Origin: Gnetum montanum
Lineage: Eukaryota > Streptophyta > Gnetopsida > Gnetales > Gnetaceae
Assembly (NCBI GenBank): GCA_015680685.1
Contig: MNCI01000852.1
Location: 474,640 to 538,639, forward strand
DNA length: 64,000 bases
Reading direction: 5' to 3'
Position numbers and translations under genes: made by a program. The notes under the pieces are model-generated. The model saw only the letters and a list, made by a program, of their open reading frames with translations. It was not told the DNA's origin and searched no databases. Shown in pieces: positions 12,715 through 24,720 of this stretch. Within the stretch, counting starts at the first letter, position 1, and every line of letters starts with the position of its first letter.

Positions 12715-13502
12715 TGATGAGTGGCGAGGTACCCCTACACTCAACCATACGAATACGAGCATTTCACACACGATCCGGTTGAACTCCACAAACGGGCTAG
12801 TTGTGGTATCTAGACAGTTACTTGTAGATCACAGTTCTCTTTCTTCCCATCTATCATGTATGGTTTAGTCTAGAGTGAGGTGTATGATGTGTTCCTATAC
12901 TAATACTACTCCTAGGCTAATGGAAAATAATATTAACTAAACTAGGAGAGGGAGAGAGTGAGAGAGAATCTAACTAGCCTAAGTGAGATGAGCATCTGTT
13001 CCTTAATCATCCGTACACATCTTGGACCTCATGCATAACTACTACTAGGATTACCAAGCGCAGGTCATAGGTACGCTACTGGGTTACCAAGTAGTTACAC
13101 TTAAATGCTTGTGATTACATCGTACTCATTCCACGTTACTAGGAGTTTAGGATAAAGAGATGTTAACTACAAAAGCAATAAATAACAATAAAAATTAAAT
13201 AATTAAACTAAGTGAATGCTACAATGATGAAGTAAACTCAATCATTATTGCTAGTCATGTGCATGTCCAAGTATGCCGCACTTGAATAAGGATGTCGTAC
13301 AATTACAATCACCACACTGCGGGCATGCATTGGGAGGAAAGGGTTAAGAGAAGAACTGCTTAAAACTAAACACTTAAAGAAATTCTAAAAACTACCTACC
13401 AGATCTGTCTACCTCTTATTTATAGATGAGGAGACAGGCTGTAATATCATGTACGCGATATCATGACTATGATATCACGGCTAACAAAATGATAACTCGT
13501 CA
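12715..13502 (-). repeat. El-2 5' LTR (788 bp)
   Basis: Plus-strand limits are TGATGAGTGGCGAGG and ACTCGTCA. U3 lies at the right end, with GATATCATG/GATATCACGG motifs (13445-13480) and a TATA box near 13425. Transcription from it runs leftward, away from the El-3 LTR that starts 357 bp to the right. Confidence 0.9.
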
Positions 13503-13859
13503 ATAACCCTTGTGGCATTCTTTTATTGTGGCTATGATGGTAGCTCCCCTTGCATTACTAGTGGTGGCACTAGTGGTAGAGGATTGAAAGGTTGACTTAA
13601 TGAACCAATTGTTGGTTAATGTATGTATGGATTGGAATCCATTCTTAGAGTGGTAGGTCTATAATACTCAAGAGGATAATATTGGAAAGTATGAACTGAA
13701 TCATTTCCTAGAAAGATTAGATGCTACACATAATATCCATAAGGGTCTAGTTGCCTATATGGATACTGCTACCTTGATGGTGGCATTGCCCACACTTGTG
13801 GTTGTTGTTGCTACTATTGGTATTGCTCCTATGATTGAGGGTAAGCTCCACTTGGATAG
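13503..13859 (-). pseudogene. El-4 fragment 2: gag C-terminal region
   Basis: Minus-strand sequence aligns with El-8 gag at about 60220-60570 (TATCCAAGTGGA near one end, CCTTATGGATATTATGTGTAG in the middle, GGGGAGCTACC near the other). It is bounded by the target duplications of two insertions: ATAAC of El-2 on the left and GATAG of El-3 on the right. It continues at 4831 on one side and 22712 on the other. Confidence 0.75.
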
Positions 13860-14675
13860 TGATGAGACGCATTTTGCATAGGCTGCGATATCGCGTCTTC
13901 CCTACTATATCACATACGCGATATCACAGTCCGCTGCCATATCTATAAATAAGACACGGCTCTCCCTTGTACAACATATAGGAGTTAGAAGTAGCAAAGC
14001 TCTGGTAGTTTGATCCCTTCAGAGTTAGATTATTTTTCCGTGTCTGCCCGTAGTGTGGTGAATGTAATTGTATGGTGTCTTTATTCGAGTGTGCCGTACT
14101 TGGACACACACATGATCGGCAATAAAGATCGAGATTACTTCATCATTACAGTAGCCACTTTGTTATTTATTTGTTTGTTTATTTCTTTAATGTTATTTAC
14201 TATTTTCTCTCTCACCCTTAAACTCCTAGAACATGGAATGAGTACGACTTGATTACGAGCATTTAAGTGTGACTACTTGGTAGCCCAGTGGCGTACCTAG
14301 GATCTACACTTGGTAATCCCAGTGGTAGTTGTGCACGAGGTCCAAGATGTGTACGGTTGATCAAGGAATCGGTTGTTCATCACACTTAGGCTAGATTAGA
14401 TTCTCTTACCCTTTTCCTCCTAGCTTAGCTTAGTTAATTATTACTTTCCACTACCTTCAGGAGTAGCATTAGAATTAGGAACACATCATACACCTCACTT
14501 TGGACTAAACCATATGTGACAAATATAAATACTAGTCCAGGTGGGAAGACAACGAACTGTGACCTAAGGATAACTGTCTAGGTGCCACAACTAGTCTGTC
14601 TACGGAGTTCGACCGGATCGCGCGTGCTACGCTCGTTTCGTATGGTTGAGTGTAGGGGTACCTCGCCACTCATCA
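13860..14675 (+). repeat. El-3 5' LTR (816 bp)
   Basis: It starts TGATGAGACGC and ends CTCATCA. U3 has two GATATC palindromes (13884-13926), fewer than the 3' LTR. The TATA box is CTATAAATAAG (13943-13953) and the polyadenylation signal is AATAAA (14121-14126). The ends and R region match the LTRs of El-2 and El-8. Confidence 0.92.
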
Positions 14676-14676
14676 T

Positions 14677-14694
14677 TGGCACCATTGCCAGGGA
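14677..14694 (+). other. El-3 primer binding site (tRNA-Asp type)
   Basis: TGGCACCATTGCCAGGGA lies one base after the LTR. It has three differences from the perfect complement of the plant tRNA-Asp 3' end, two of them explainable as C-to-T/G-to-A decay. Confidence 0.8.
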
Positions 14695-14820
14695 CAGTGC
14701 TAGTTATCTAAATTAGTTATATCATATAAGGTTGTTGTATAAGGACTTAACGATATATCTCTTAAGAAGAAGAAATAATTATTAACAGTCACATCCAATT
14801 TCACACACAACTTCACAACA

Positions 14821-16796
14821 ATGCTTCTCGTACAAGATCACAATAATGCCATACTTAGTGAGGAAATTCATTGGAGAACCAATGAATTATATGATAATGA
14901 AGATTGGAGTACGTAATCTAAGGTGGGGGTTTCTTATAAACATGAACAAAAGCAACATCATCCCAACACACGAAAGCATAACTTACTCGATGACGATGAA
15001 CCCCCACTGGCCGCTACAAGCTTAACGCAAATACAAGAGGCTATTCGAATCTCACGTAGGCATCGTAAAGAGAGCCTTCTACCCAGGCTTGATTTAAACA
15101 ACTTCCCTAATTTTGCAGGAGGCTATGACTTAGATCCACATCAACATTTACAAGCCTTCTATGATGCCTGCACATGGAATAATATTGATAACGGGTGACA
15201 AAAACTTAAGCTCTTTCCTATGACACTCGTTGACCAAGCAAAAGTATGGTATAGATCATTAAAACCAAATTCAATACAACGCTGGTCAACAATGGTAGAA
15301 GTCTTTAACAAAAAATATCAAAACTATGCAAGACTGGTAGCCTTGAGGAAACAAATCCAAGAATGGAAACAAGTGAAACATGAACCCTTGGACATGGCCT
15401 TAGAAAGGTATTATGCACTGTTAAACAACTATCCAGGCCATGGGTTTTCCGAGGAAAGGCTAATGTACCATATTATTAATGGGCTATGTAATGAAATAAG
15501 AAAGACCTTAGGAACGTATGCCCAAGGTCAACTATACAACCTACGAACCCATCAAATCCAAGAGCTTATTAAAAGGGTAGCAAAAGAAGAAGGAGAATTA
15601 GCTAGATGAGAGAGTGTTGAAAAACATCAATGGGACCAAAATATTAACTTAACAAAGGTCCATAATCATAACAAGGAGAGATCAACAAATCTCAAGGTGG
15701 AAACATCATCTTTGCTAATACAACAATTGTTAGAAGAAGCTGAGGCAAAGATCAATAAATGTTGGAATGGATGTATCAAAAGAGTGGAGAATTCATCAAC
15801 AATATTGGAGATAGAGTTTTGACAACCCAAGAAGTAGGACAAAATAGTAGACATTCGGAAAAGAAGAATAAAGGGAATAAGAGCTCAACTACCAATTCTA
15901 CGTATGAATGCAACCTATGCCTGTACAATCACCCCAAGGGTCAATGCCCAATATTGTTATATCTACATGAGCATTGGGGAAACAAATTACATCCAAAGTT
16001 CGTACAGAGATACTATGTTCGATCACAGTGGCAACAATCCTAGTCGTGGGGGAGAACACCCTTAGACTGGAGGCACCCTTCATATTTTCTGAACTTGAAT
16101 GCTTATCCCATTCAACCTCTTGTTTCTCCAACTGGGCCAACATACTTTGTCTCACCACACTACTATTCTCCACAATACTATCAACCCTTGCCTCCAACGC
16201 AACCACCACCTTGTGCACCTTATATTCCTCCTAACTTTCAACATTCTTATCCTTTCCCTCCTTCCACGATGACACCAACTGTTCCTAAGGTGTTTGTACC
16301 ACCACAACCCATGAACAACACTTGTGCTACTGCTACTAACAGCAGTGAAAAGCCTCCTCAACATTAAAGACTTCCTTTCTTGAAACATGGCCGTAAGAAA
16401 GGACAACACAATTCCAAGGCCACTGCACCTTCCAACCTAGCACAAGTCCAACAATGTGGTGCACCCTTATCTTCGAACTCAACGTCTCATGTAACTTCAT
16501 CAGGGCCACCAACTAACACTTCAACAACCATACAGCCCAATGAACACAACCATGGGAGTAATCATCCTAATCCTTGCATACCATCTAACGGTCACCAACA
16601 TCATAGTGGGCCAACTCATTATCCAGGAACTACATCGTATGAAGTGCCCCACTATGCTTATTATGAAGTGTGTGAAATCCAAGGGGATAAGTATAGACCA
16701 GTCCCAATACTTCCAACATGTAAGGATCCTTATTTTTCATTTATTAATCCTTGTCATACTCAACCGATTAGTTATGGGGGATACCCCCCATTTTAA
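14821..16796 (+). pseudogene. El-3 gag
   Basis: It starts MLLVQDHNNAI at 14821. A capsid-like core (15040-15600) has NFAGGYDLDPHQHLQAFYDAC, WYRSLKPNSIQRWSTM, ALERYYALLNNYPGHGFS and YHIINGL. The zinc knuckle is CNLCLYNHPKGQC (about 15910-15950, CX2CX3HX4C). A P/Q-rich tail rich in YY/PP motifs ends GGYPPF-TAA (16796). Defects include TAG or TGA stops at 14915, 15196 and 15607, a one-base loss near 15758 relative to El-2, and further stops near 16040 and 16366. The long intact pieces suggest recent decay. No protease is encoded downstream. It would supply capsid only. Confidence 0.88.
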
Positions 16797-18294
16797 TGAC
16801 AAGCAAGATGAATAAATATTTTTCATTTTCTTTAATTTTTCAACTTTTTGTTTTATCTTTTTATGTGTTTGTATTTTCATGTTTGTGTAAGTAATCTCAT
16901 CTACGAATAAAACACTCATGTGGATCGTTGGTTGAGGTGTGTTCTATGTTATTAAGTCATGAGTGATCAATTATTTGAAATAGTGAGCCCATTGCACCCA
17001 CTCATCCACTCTACAAATAAGAGGTTCTGTTCAAGGTTACAGTGCTATTCTTGACATTTTTAAAACTTAAAATTAATTTTGTGTTCATTGTACCTAGAAT
17101 GAAAAAGGATGGACCAAGAGGGAATGATTAGGGTGTGATGTCAAGGGGACTTGTGGATTCTCTTTGGTGACATCTATGGGAGTTATCATGCAATGTGATT
17201 GTACTAAGATCCTTGTAGATCTAATGAAAAATGGGAGTAAGAGTAATCAAAAGGACACTCAGAAGTTAAACACTATTCTAGGGGGTCCCACTAGAAAGAC
17301 ATGCACCCATGCCTGAAGGTTGGCGATTTCTCTGGATTCAGTAAAGTGAAAAAAAAATAAGAAGAAAGAGAAAAGAAAAAGAACATGCCATAAAACAAAA
17401 ATCACTCCTCTCTGGATTCAGTACTAAGAGTAATCAAAACGGCACTCAGAAGTCAAACATTGTTCTAGGGGGTTCCACTGGAAAGACATGCATTGATGCC
17501 TGAAGGTTGGCGATTTCTCTGGATTCAGTAAAGTGAAAAAAAAGGACGTTCCATAAAACAAAACTCACTCCTCCCTTGTACTAAACGCCAAGTGATTGTA
17601 CGCCTTGTTGTTATGGTACTCTCATAGTTGTTCACCATTGGATGAAATGATGCGATGCCACTAATTGAAGGATGGACTTGGTCCTGATCTTGGAACAATG
17701 GGTTAATGACACATTAACCGTGCTTTACACGTAGGATTCATTGTGCCCTGGGTCAGTTACCTCATGTCCCAATCTCTACGATCCCTTCTCTACTTCGTCT
17801 CACCTCACTGTTCGTGTAATTGTAGCTCGTGTCCTGTGTAGCATAGAATTTTCCTCTCATTTCGGTGATATTTACATGTGTGTGTTTTGTGGAGTTAGTG
17901 CGGATTACATTTAACCCTTCTAGTGCCCACGAACACTTTAAGTGTGGTTACACAAGGGCATTATAGGTTGAAACCTTCTTTGGGGAGGACCCACTTGTGT
18001 AATTTTGTTGTAATTTTCACTAATTCTCTGGCTCACATACATAATTTCTTACCCTCAGCTTAATTTTTCATAATTTTCTTTCCCTATTATTATCCCTCTC
18101 ACTTTTAATGTTCCAATGTACTATTACATTCCCTTTTTTCGTAACTACCAAATTTTTATTGCTAAAGTTCACATCATTATCATTAAGAGTGCCTCTTGAA
18201 TCAATGTAATTACCCTTGAATATCTTAATACTTGTTAATGTCCTCAATAGTCAACATTAATTTCAAGAAAATAATTAAAAATTCGATATTTTCA
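16797..18294 (+). other. El-3 non-coding spacer with an internal tandem duplication
   Basis: No coding frame. A block of about 110 bp (CACTCAGAAGT ... GATTCAGTAAAGTG) occurs at 17258-17350 and again at 17442-17537, a tandem duplication absent from El-2. Near the right side (17965-18000) lies TTTGGGGAGGACCCACTTGT, conserved in El-2, El-5 and El-8. The segment links the gag stop to the internal promoter. Confidence 0.7.
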
Positions 18295-18640
18295 TGTGTC
18301 TCACATTAGTAGGCCGAGATATCGCATACACAATATCACGTCCCATGAGATATCGCATACACGATGTACCATATGCGATATCGCGTCCTATTTTTCTATA
18401 AATAGGAACCCCCACCGCAATTCTTAGCATCATTTNNNNNNNNNNNNNNNNNNNNNNNNNNNNNNNNNNNNNNNNNNNNNNNNNNNNNNNNGGGGAGTTT
18501 TTGAAATTTTTCTCTGTGACTTGCAATTGCGTGACCCTTGCTTTTTCACTCATATCTCGTGCGTTGGTGCTCCGATTTTAATTCTATTTGAACCTGCTTG
18601 AACCTAGAGTGTTCAGCTTAGTCGTGGGGGAGAGACACTT
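18295..18640 (+). promoter_or_regulatory. Internal U3-like promoter and leader for El-3 ORF2
   Basis: GATATCGC motifs (18317-18385) precede a TATA box (CTATAAATAGG, 18396-18406), repeating the layout of the LTR U3 (GATATCGCG array then CTATAAATAAG). After a 56-base assembly gap (18436-18491) comes the leader GGGGAGTTTTTGAAATTTTTC, shared with El-1, El-2 and El-5, and a PPT-like GTCGTGGGGGAGAG (18621-18634). The ORF2 ATG follows about 280 bp later. The inferred role is a second transcription start for ORF2. Confidence 0.62.
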
Positions 18641-18915
18641 ATCGAAAAGTGCCTAACGTTTTTGAAATTTATCATCACCCAAAGGACATCAATTAGGATA
18701 ATTAACACTAACACTTAGAAAAATTGTGCCAAAAATCATATGACCTTAGGTACACCGAGAGATTGAAATGAAATGCACCTAAGTCATAGGACCCATTATT
18801 ATAATTTTCGGGCATGATCATAAAATAACATAAGATCTTTAATTAAAGGCATGTAGTAAGGTGTAACTTGACTTTGAAAACAACCTTACTAACATTTGGC
18901 CCGTGTGATTGCAGA

Positions 18916-21682
18916 TGGCCCCGAAACGTGCGCAGCGAGAGGGTCCTATTCAAGGTGAAGCAAAACAACCTTGGAGAGGTGGAAGATGGGTCCTTGCCGA
19001 ACAACATGTAGAATAGGAGCTGCAATCATTCAACATCCATCAAGAAGAACCTCCTACAAAACGGTCCGGGCAGGCAAAAAGAGAAGCTACTGCTGCGCCT
19101 GAACCGGGACAACAACTCACGTTGCCCTTGGAGTGTGTTCAAGCTATCCATACGAAGTCCACAGTTGCTGTGGTGATTGTGGAGCTAAACTTCGAATCTT
19201 TTGCAAAGTTTTCTTCTGAGGCTGTTAGGGATCACCTCAAGAGGTCTCCCTTATGGCCTGTCCTCTCTGAATGCGGTGCTTGGTACTTAGGTGAAACGTA
19301 CCAGAACACCACGATTAACATTTGTGGTGTGACAGTAGACTTTTCTGCATAGGCGATTTTGGAAGTGTTGAACCTTTCGAATTCAGGTCCCCATGTTGCT
19401 CGGTTATCTACCCGATCGGACCTTGATGTGCGAAAGGATTGGGTAGAGAAGGCTTATGGCAAAGATAAAGCTTTTAGTGAGTTGACAATGGAAGAGCGGG
19501 TTTATTTCAAAATTGGAACCTATCACGTCTTCCCCAAAAAAGTTTTGAAAAGAATGTCGACGTATGTGGCGAGAGGATGTGCAGTGTTGATGGGAAAGGT
19601 TAATGCTAACCTACCCCATCTATATTTGACAAAGATCTTGAGGCGATTTGAAGAACGGAAGACAGGGAAGATGGCATTTCCTTTTCCCTGCCTTATCAGA
19701 AAACTATGCTAATAGGCTGGTATTCAGGGATAAACAAATGACGTCCTCCGAAAAGCCCAAAATGCTTCTTATGCTGAATTGTTAAAGGCGCCAGCTCCAA
19801 GAAAGAGCACTGACGAAGAGCTGAGACCATATGAAGAAGACGAACAGATGACTGGATCACCTGCAACTCAACTTGCAGGACCTAGTCAACTTCCAGCCAC
19901 AAGTCCCAGCCAACAACAAGAAGCAGGACCCAGCACAGGTCAAGATCAGCTGCCACCACCGCAAGACTACAGATCGTCGATGAGCCATCTTAGGGCCATC
20001 ACTGAGACAGTTAGTTGGGGAAGTCATGATGATGAAAACCTCTTCCACGTCATTGATGATGTCGACCAGCCTACTATTTCATTAGATTGCACAAGGGGCG
20101 AAGTCTCAATTCAAACAGGAGGAGGGGAAAGCAGATGGTCACAACAGATCTCTGGAAACATGACATCTTTTCAAGTATAGTTAGAGACTGGTGAAGGGGC
20201 CACTGTGGTGGTCATGCAACATCAGGATGCCGCGGGAGCTGCTGAAGTGGTCGCTGACCACATCAGGGAATCCATGAATGTACCTGTTGTGCCATCGGCA
20301 GATCTTTCAGGAGTATGAGATGCTCAAACTCTTGTCAGAACCTCAATGACTCCTATGGAACATGAGGATGTACTTGACAGATTGCTTCAAATAGGACAAG
20401 TAATGACGTCTCTATTTGACATCCCCCAGGATGTAACAACAATTCAATCAGACCTCATTTCCACAAAGGGGAAGCTGGTTATATTCAAAGTAAGGGTAGA
20501 GCATGCTGAAGCTGAAGTGCAGAAACTACAAGAGTAGCTCGTAGCCTTATAAGCAGCACAGCGGGATCCTCTACAATTTGTTCCTACAGGCTAGCTAGAA
20601 AATTTTAGAACCGAGCAATTAACAAAGCTAATCGTAGAAAATAAGAAGGTGGCAGAAGAAAAGGAGACGGCCACTTGGGATGCCTCCGCAGCAAGGGTGC
20701 AAACTCATGTGCATATTAAGGCACTCAAGGCCTTAGAAGAAGAGAATAAGCAGTTGGTTGCAGATAACCTTCGATTGACCTCCATAGAGAAACAAAAGAA
20801 TGTTCTCGATGAACATTTTCATCAGTTGCGAGAACAATTCATTCGGGTCAACCAAGATGTAAGCCATTTAGCCAGAGAGAACCAAACTCTCTCAATGGAG
20901 GAGGTACGTGCTATTTGCCAAAAATTAGCAATTGAGATAAGCGCATGGCAGAATGAGGCTAAACGACATGAGAAGCTGAAGGAGCATGTCCGTGATCAAG
21001 TGGGGATGTACAAAAAAATCCTAGAGAAGGAGATCCATATGGCCAAAGCTCAAATCAACAACATCAGTGCTCAGCACACTGATTGGAGGGCCATATTGGA
21101 CACTTATGCCTTCGCCCACCAAGCGGAAGTTAAGAACCAGGACTTGCAGATCCAAGACTTGACCGAATACATGGAGTTGGCAAACCTTAGATATGACAAC
21201 CTCGCCATGTTAACAGCAGGGCGCTTGAGGTTAGAGCTTGAGCAACAGGTAGCTTCCACCCACATCAAATATGAAGCAGAATTTGCAGAATGCCAGAAGT
21301 TGGCTGAGAAACTAGATGTCGCAAATTCTGAACTTGCGGTGGTAAAAGAAAGCTACCAAGGACAGAAAGATGTTGCAACCGACTTGGCTCGACGGCTAAC
21401 AGAGCTTCACGAATACAAAGACAAAGCCAGAGCTATGAAGAGGAACGATGGGTGTTTACGGCATGGTATTTCAAAGCTAATTATATGTTTTCGCAACTAC
21501 CCTGTCCGTGGGAAGTACCAACTCCGTCAAACATCGGAACACTCGCATGAACGGCATAAGACCCTTGGACCGAAGAGGAGAAACTCCAGGCCATACTTCA
21601 ATGTCATCAAGTTTCAAAGTCTAGAGCACAAGACAAAGGGAAAGCACCCATGGAGGAGCCATCGCCACCAAGAACTACATGA
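18916..21682 (+). pseudogene. El-3 ORF2: putative plant transposon protein with long coiled coil
   Basis: Best-preserved ORF2. The ATG (18916) touches GTGATTGCAG, a strong 3' splice-site-like sequence. The order is: basic N-terminus (MAPKRAQREGP); globular region with FESFAKFSSEAVRDHLKRSPLWP (about 19190-19260), ELTMEERVYFKIGTYHVFP (19480-19540) and KMAFPFPCLIRKLC-AGIQGYTNDVL (19670-19745); an E/Q/P-rich linker (19800-19970); a second conserved region (SSMSHLRAITETVSWG, 19975-20010); then a 350-residue charged coiled coil (20649-21440). It ends KAPMEEPSPPRTT-TGA (21682). Stops lie near 19016, 19352, 19710 and 20180, and there is a frameshift near 21440. The globular part resembles PF20167-type proteins by eye. 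There are no catalytic motifs and no clear membrane segment in the true frame. It occupies the env-like position, downstream of pol in El-5. Confidence 0.82.
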
Positions 21683-21839
21683 GTTCCACATTTTTGTAGT
21701 TGTAGTATTTTTTCTCTATGTTGTGTCTTCCCACACTGCAGCATTATTTCATTTCTTTTCCCAGTTAATAATCCCATACCTATCCACTATGTAATCAATG
21801 GAACTTGTTCTCTTTTTAACTTGAGGATGAGTTTTTATT

Positions 21840-21853
21840 CAGTCGTGGGGGTA
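21840..21853 (+). other. El-3 polypurine tract
   Basis: CAGTCGTGGGGGTA lies immediately before the 3' LTR. It is preceded by GAGGATGAGTTTTTATT, also conserved ahead of the El-5 and El-8 3' LTRs. Confidence 0.85.
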
Positions 21854-22711
21854 TGATGAGATGCGTTTTGCATAGGCCGCGATATCGCGTACGCGATATC
21901 GCGTCTTCCCTACGATATTGCGTACGCGATATCGCGTCTTCCCTACGATATCGCGTACGCGATATCGCAGTCCACTGCCATATCTATAAATAAGACATAG
22001 CTCTCCCTTGTACAGCATATAGGAGTTAGAAGTAGTAAAGCTCTGGCAGTTTGATCCCTCCATAGTTAGATTATTTTTCCGTGTCTGCCTGCAGTGTGGT
22101 GAATGTAATTGTATGGTATCTTTATTCGAGTGTGCCGTACTTGGACACGCACATGACCAACAATAAAGATCGAGATTACATCATCATTGCAGTAGCCACT
22201 TTGTTATTTATTTGTTTGTTTATTTCTTTAATGTTATTTACTGTTTTCTCTCTCATCCTTAAACTCACGCGGAACGAGTACGACTTGATTACGAGCATTT
22301 AAGTGTGACTACTTGGTAGCCCAATGGCGTACCTAGGATCTATGCTTGGTAATCTCAGTGGCAGTCATGCACGAGGTCCAAGATATGTACGGTTGATCAA
22401 GGAATCAGTTGCTCATCGCACTTAGGCTAGATTAGATTCTCTTACCCTTTTCCTCCTAGCTTAGCTTAGTTAATTATTACTTTCCACTACCTTCAGGAGT
22501 AGCATTAGAATTAGGAACACATCATACACCTCACTTTGGACTAAACCATACGTGACAAATATAAATACTAGTCCAGATGGGAAGAAAGCGAACTACGACC
22601 TAAGGATAACTGTCTAGGTGCCACAACTAGTCCGTCTACGAAGTTCGACTAGATCGCGTGTGCTATGCTCATTTCGTATGGTTGAGTGTAGGGGTACCTC
22701 GCCACTCATCA
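21854..22711 (+). repeat. El-3 3' LTR (858 bp) with expanded palindrome array
   Basis: It starts TGATGAGATGCG and ends CTCATCA. U3 (21878-21968) has three tandem units of about 37-41 bp, each containing CGATATCGCG or CGATATTGCG, then GTACGCGATATCGCG, joined by TCTTCCCTA. The 5' LTR has fewer units, so the array length changed during or after transposition. The TATA box lies near 21985 and AATAAA near 22164. Confidence 0.92.
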
Positions 22712-24720
22712 AATAGTAAGCTAGCTGAAAGGACTATCTAAGATTACCTTGAGGGAAAGGTAACCATCTTGGTGTCTACTTTTTGATGAATCTTGGGTTC
22801 AGCACATATGCCACAAACTCTTACAAGTGGACCATGATAGGACAACATTTCTTAGGATGTTCATACTAGCACATCTTACATCCTTCCTCATCTTCTAAGC
22901 TTGAGTCGGTCCATTCTTCCACTGAAGCAATTTTTCATTTTTATTTGTAGTTTTCACATTCATAGTTTCTTTTCTTCTTATTCTCCTTGCACTTATTGAA
23001 GGCTTGTTTAGTTCTTTCTTCTATGATCTTTAGAGCTATAGCAAACTTTTTTCCCAATGAGTCCCACATCTTTTCTACATAGATTTTTGAATTGGTAGAG
23101 TTTTCTTCTAGATCACATCTTCCAAGGTTTCTTCCTCTTGATTTTCACACCTTCACACATCATATTTTCTAATACATGGATCTTGATTATATTCCTCAGC
23201 TAATTCTCTCTTTTTCAACTCACCTTCCTCTTTTACTACCTCATCTATTAACCTTTGGATTCGATAGGCGGCCATTTCTAATAGTCTTTCTTGGGCATAA
23301 ACCACAAGGGTTTCTTCAGTTTTATTCCTTAACTCATCGATAATGTGCTTAAGTTGTTCCCTTTGGGAAAATCCATGGCCTGGGCATCTATGTAGAAGAG
23401 AGTAGTATGTACCCATTGTTGCATAAAGGCATTCATTTATCCCTTACTTCCATCCTTGGATTTGCTTTCTGAGATTGGACACCCTTGAGTAGATTTGATA
23501 TTTTTCATTGAAGTGTTTGAGCATGGTACTTCATCTCTTGATTGACTCTAGTTCCAATGATTTGTACTAGCTCTCGGCCTCTTTGATGAGTGTCCTAGAA
23601 AACAACTTGAGCTTTTGCCAATCACTTTCAATATTCTAAAGGGCACAGATATCATGAAATTCTTGAAGGTGATGTTGTGGATTTGCATTATATCCACCTT
23701 CAAATTTAGAAATATTATTCATATCTAGTGGCTTGATGCGACTGTCCCTCACATGCATGGTTGGAATATATACTGCTTTCCTAATATTGATCATGCTACG
23801 AGTGGCCAATAAGGGCTCTTCATGATCATTGGGTTTGTACACTCTACTGTAGTGATGCCTCCTTTGGTACTCATAACTCTCTCTCTCTCTTCATGGCTTT
23901 TTCTATCTCTTCTTGGTTCATACTCATCCTCTTCTTCATCAAGATGCCTTCGATGATACTTATGCCTATCATAAGCCTGATGTCTTTCCCTATCATGGTC
24001 TCTAAGTTTTCATTCCCTTCTATCAGAGTCCACTGATGATCGTGAGGAGGAAGATGAAGCAGTTGGAGAATGATGCCATTTAGTTCTCCTTCTATGACTA
24101 TGAAATCCATCCCTTTTTTATTCTAAAGAAGCTCTAGGCCTTTAACTCTGTTTATGTTTAGAGTCTTCTACTTCTCTTCTTGAGGTCCCTGTAAGGGTTG
24201 AATGCAATTGTACCTTGATAGGTTCTTCCAGATAAATAATAGGTGTTTGTGAGTGGGCTTCATGATTATGGTAGAGCTTTTCTACTAAGAATGCATCACC
24301 ATCAAGTTCCTCTAGGACAACATTAGGGTTAACTTTCTTTCCCTTGTTATTTTTGTGCCTTGTCTCCATAGCAACATCTCGTTGTACTTGCGCCTCTATG
24401 GGTTGGTATGGCCTAGTCATGCATTTGGTTACATGATACCCTTGTTGTGCATGGCTCAAATTCATTCCCATCAAGGCTGCTTGAAGCATGGTTAGTGCTA
24501 GATGCTCTAGAGGCAAAACAATGTTTCCCTACAAGTCTCTCTACCTCAGCTGCTCATCTTGGTGAAAGATGAATGTAAAATCAATATAATAAGGATCAGT
24601 GTGAGTGTATGAGATCCTTGTTTGCATAGGCACACTCCAGTCTTCATCATCATGTGTTCTATCATTACCCCTTTGTAGCTCTTTGGCAAGTGATAATTTC
24701 TCTTTAAGTGTTGAAGCCAT
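22712..24720 (-). pseudogene. El-4 fragment 1: gag N-terminal and capsid region
   Basis: The minus-strand ATG at 24720 (MASTLKEKLSL) aligns with the MASSH start of El-8 gag. Downstream pieces are YTHTDPYYIDFTFIFHQDEQLR (24610-24545), the SR/ER-rich arginine region (24110-23880), LLATRSMINIRKAVYIP (23815-23760), the capsid core FEGGYNANPQHHLQEFHD (23700-23650), and YYSLLHRCPGHGFSQREQL-HIIDELRNKTEETLVVYAQ (23410-23290). It is broken by many stops. The El-3 insertion removes it from its C-terminal part at 13503-13859. El-4 is the oldest layer here, because El-2 and El-3 both sit inside it. Confidence 0.82.

Larger units (their letters stand above)
4832..13502 (-). mobile_element. El-2: complete non-autonomous LTR retrotransposon (gag + ORF2)
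   Basis: Two LTRs (4832-5669 and 12715-13502) are flanked by an exact 5-bp target duplication, ATAAC (4827-4831 and 13503-13507). On the minus strand the order is 5' LTR, primer binding site, gag (12573-10585), non-coding spacer, internal promoter, ORF2 (8623-5861), polypurine tract and 3' LTR. No protease, RT, RNase H or integrase motif is present in any frame, so movement would need enzymes from elsewhere, such as an El-5-like relative. The El-4 gag continues on either side. Same family as El-3. Confidence 0.92.
13860..22711 (+). mobile_element. El-3: complete non-autonomous LTR retrotransposon (gag + ORF2)
   Basis: LTRs at 13860-14675 and 21854-22711 are flanked by GATAG (13855-13859) and AATAG (22712-22716), a target duplication with one mismatch. 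Internal order is primer binding site, gag (14821-16796), non-coding spacer, internal promoter, ORF2 (18916-21682) and polypurine tract. No pol motifs occur anywhere in its 8.85 kb. Removing it rejoins El-4 gag at the TATCCAAGTGGA site conserved in El-8. It is the best preserved of the three family members here. Confidence 0.93.

Noticed and set aside
21593-21794. Hydrophobic C-terminal stretch of the long El-3 frame, as an env-like membrane anchor
   Set aside because: It lies beyond a frameshift near 21440. In the frame shared with El-1 and El-2, ORF2 ends at 21682 without a membrane segment.
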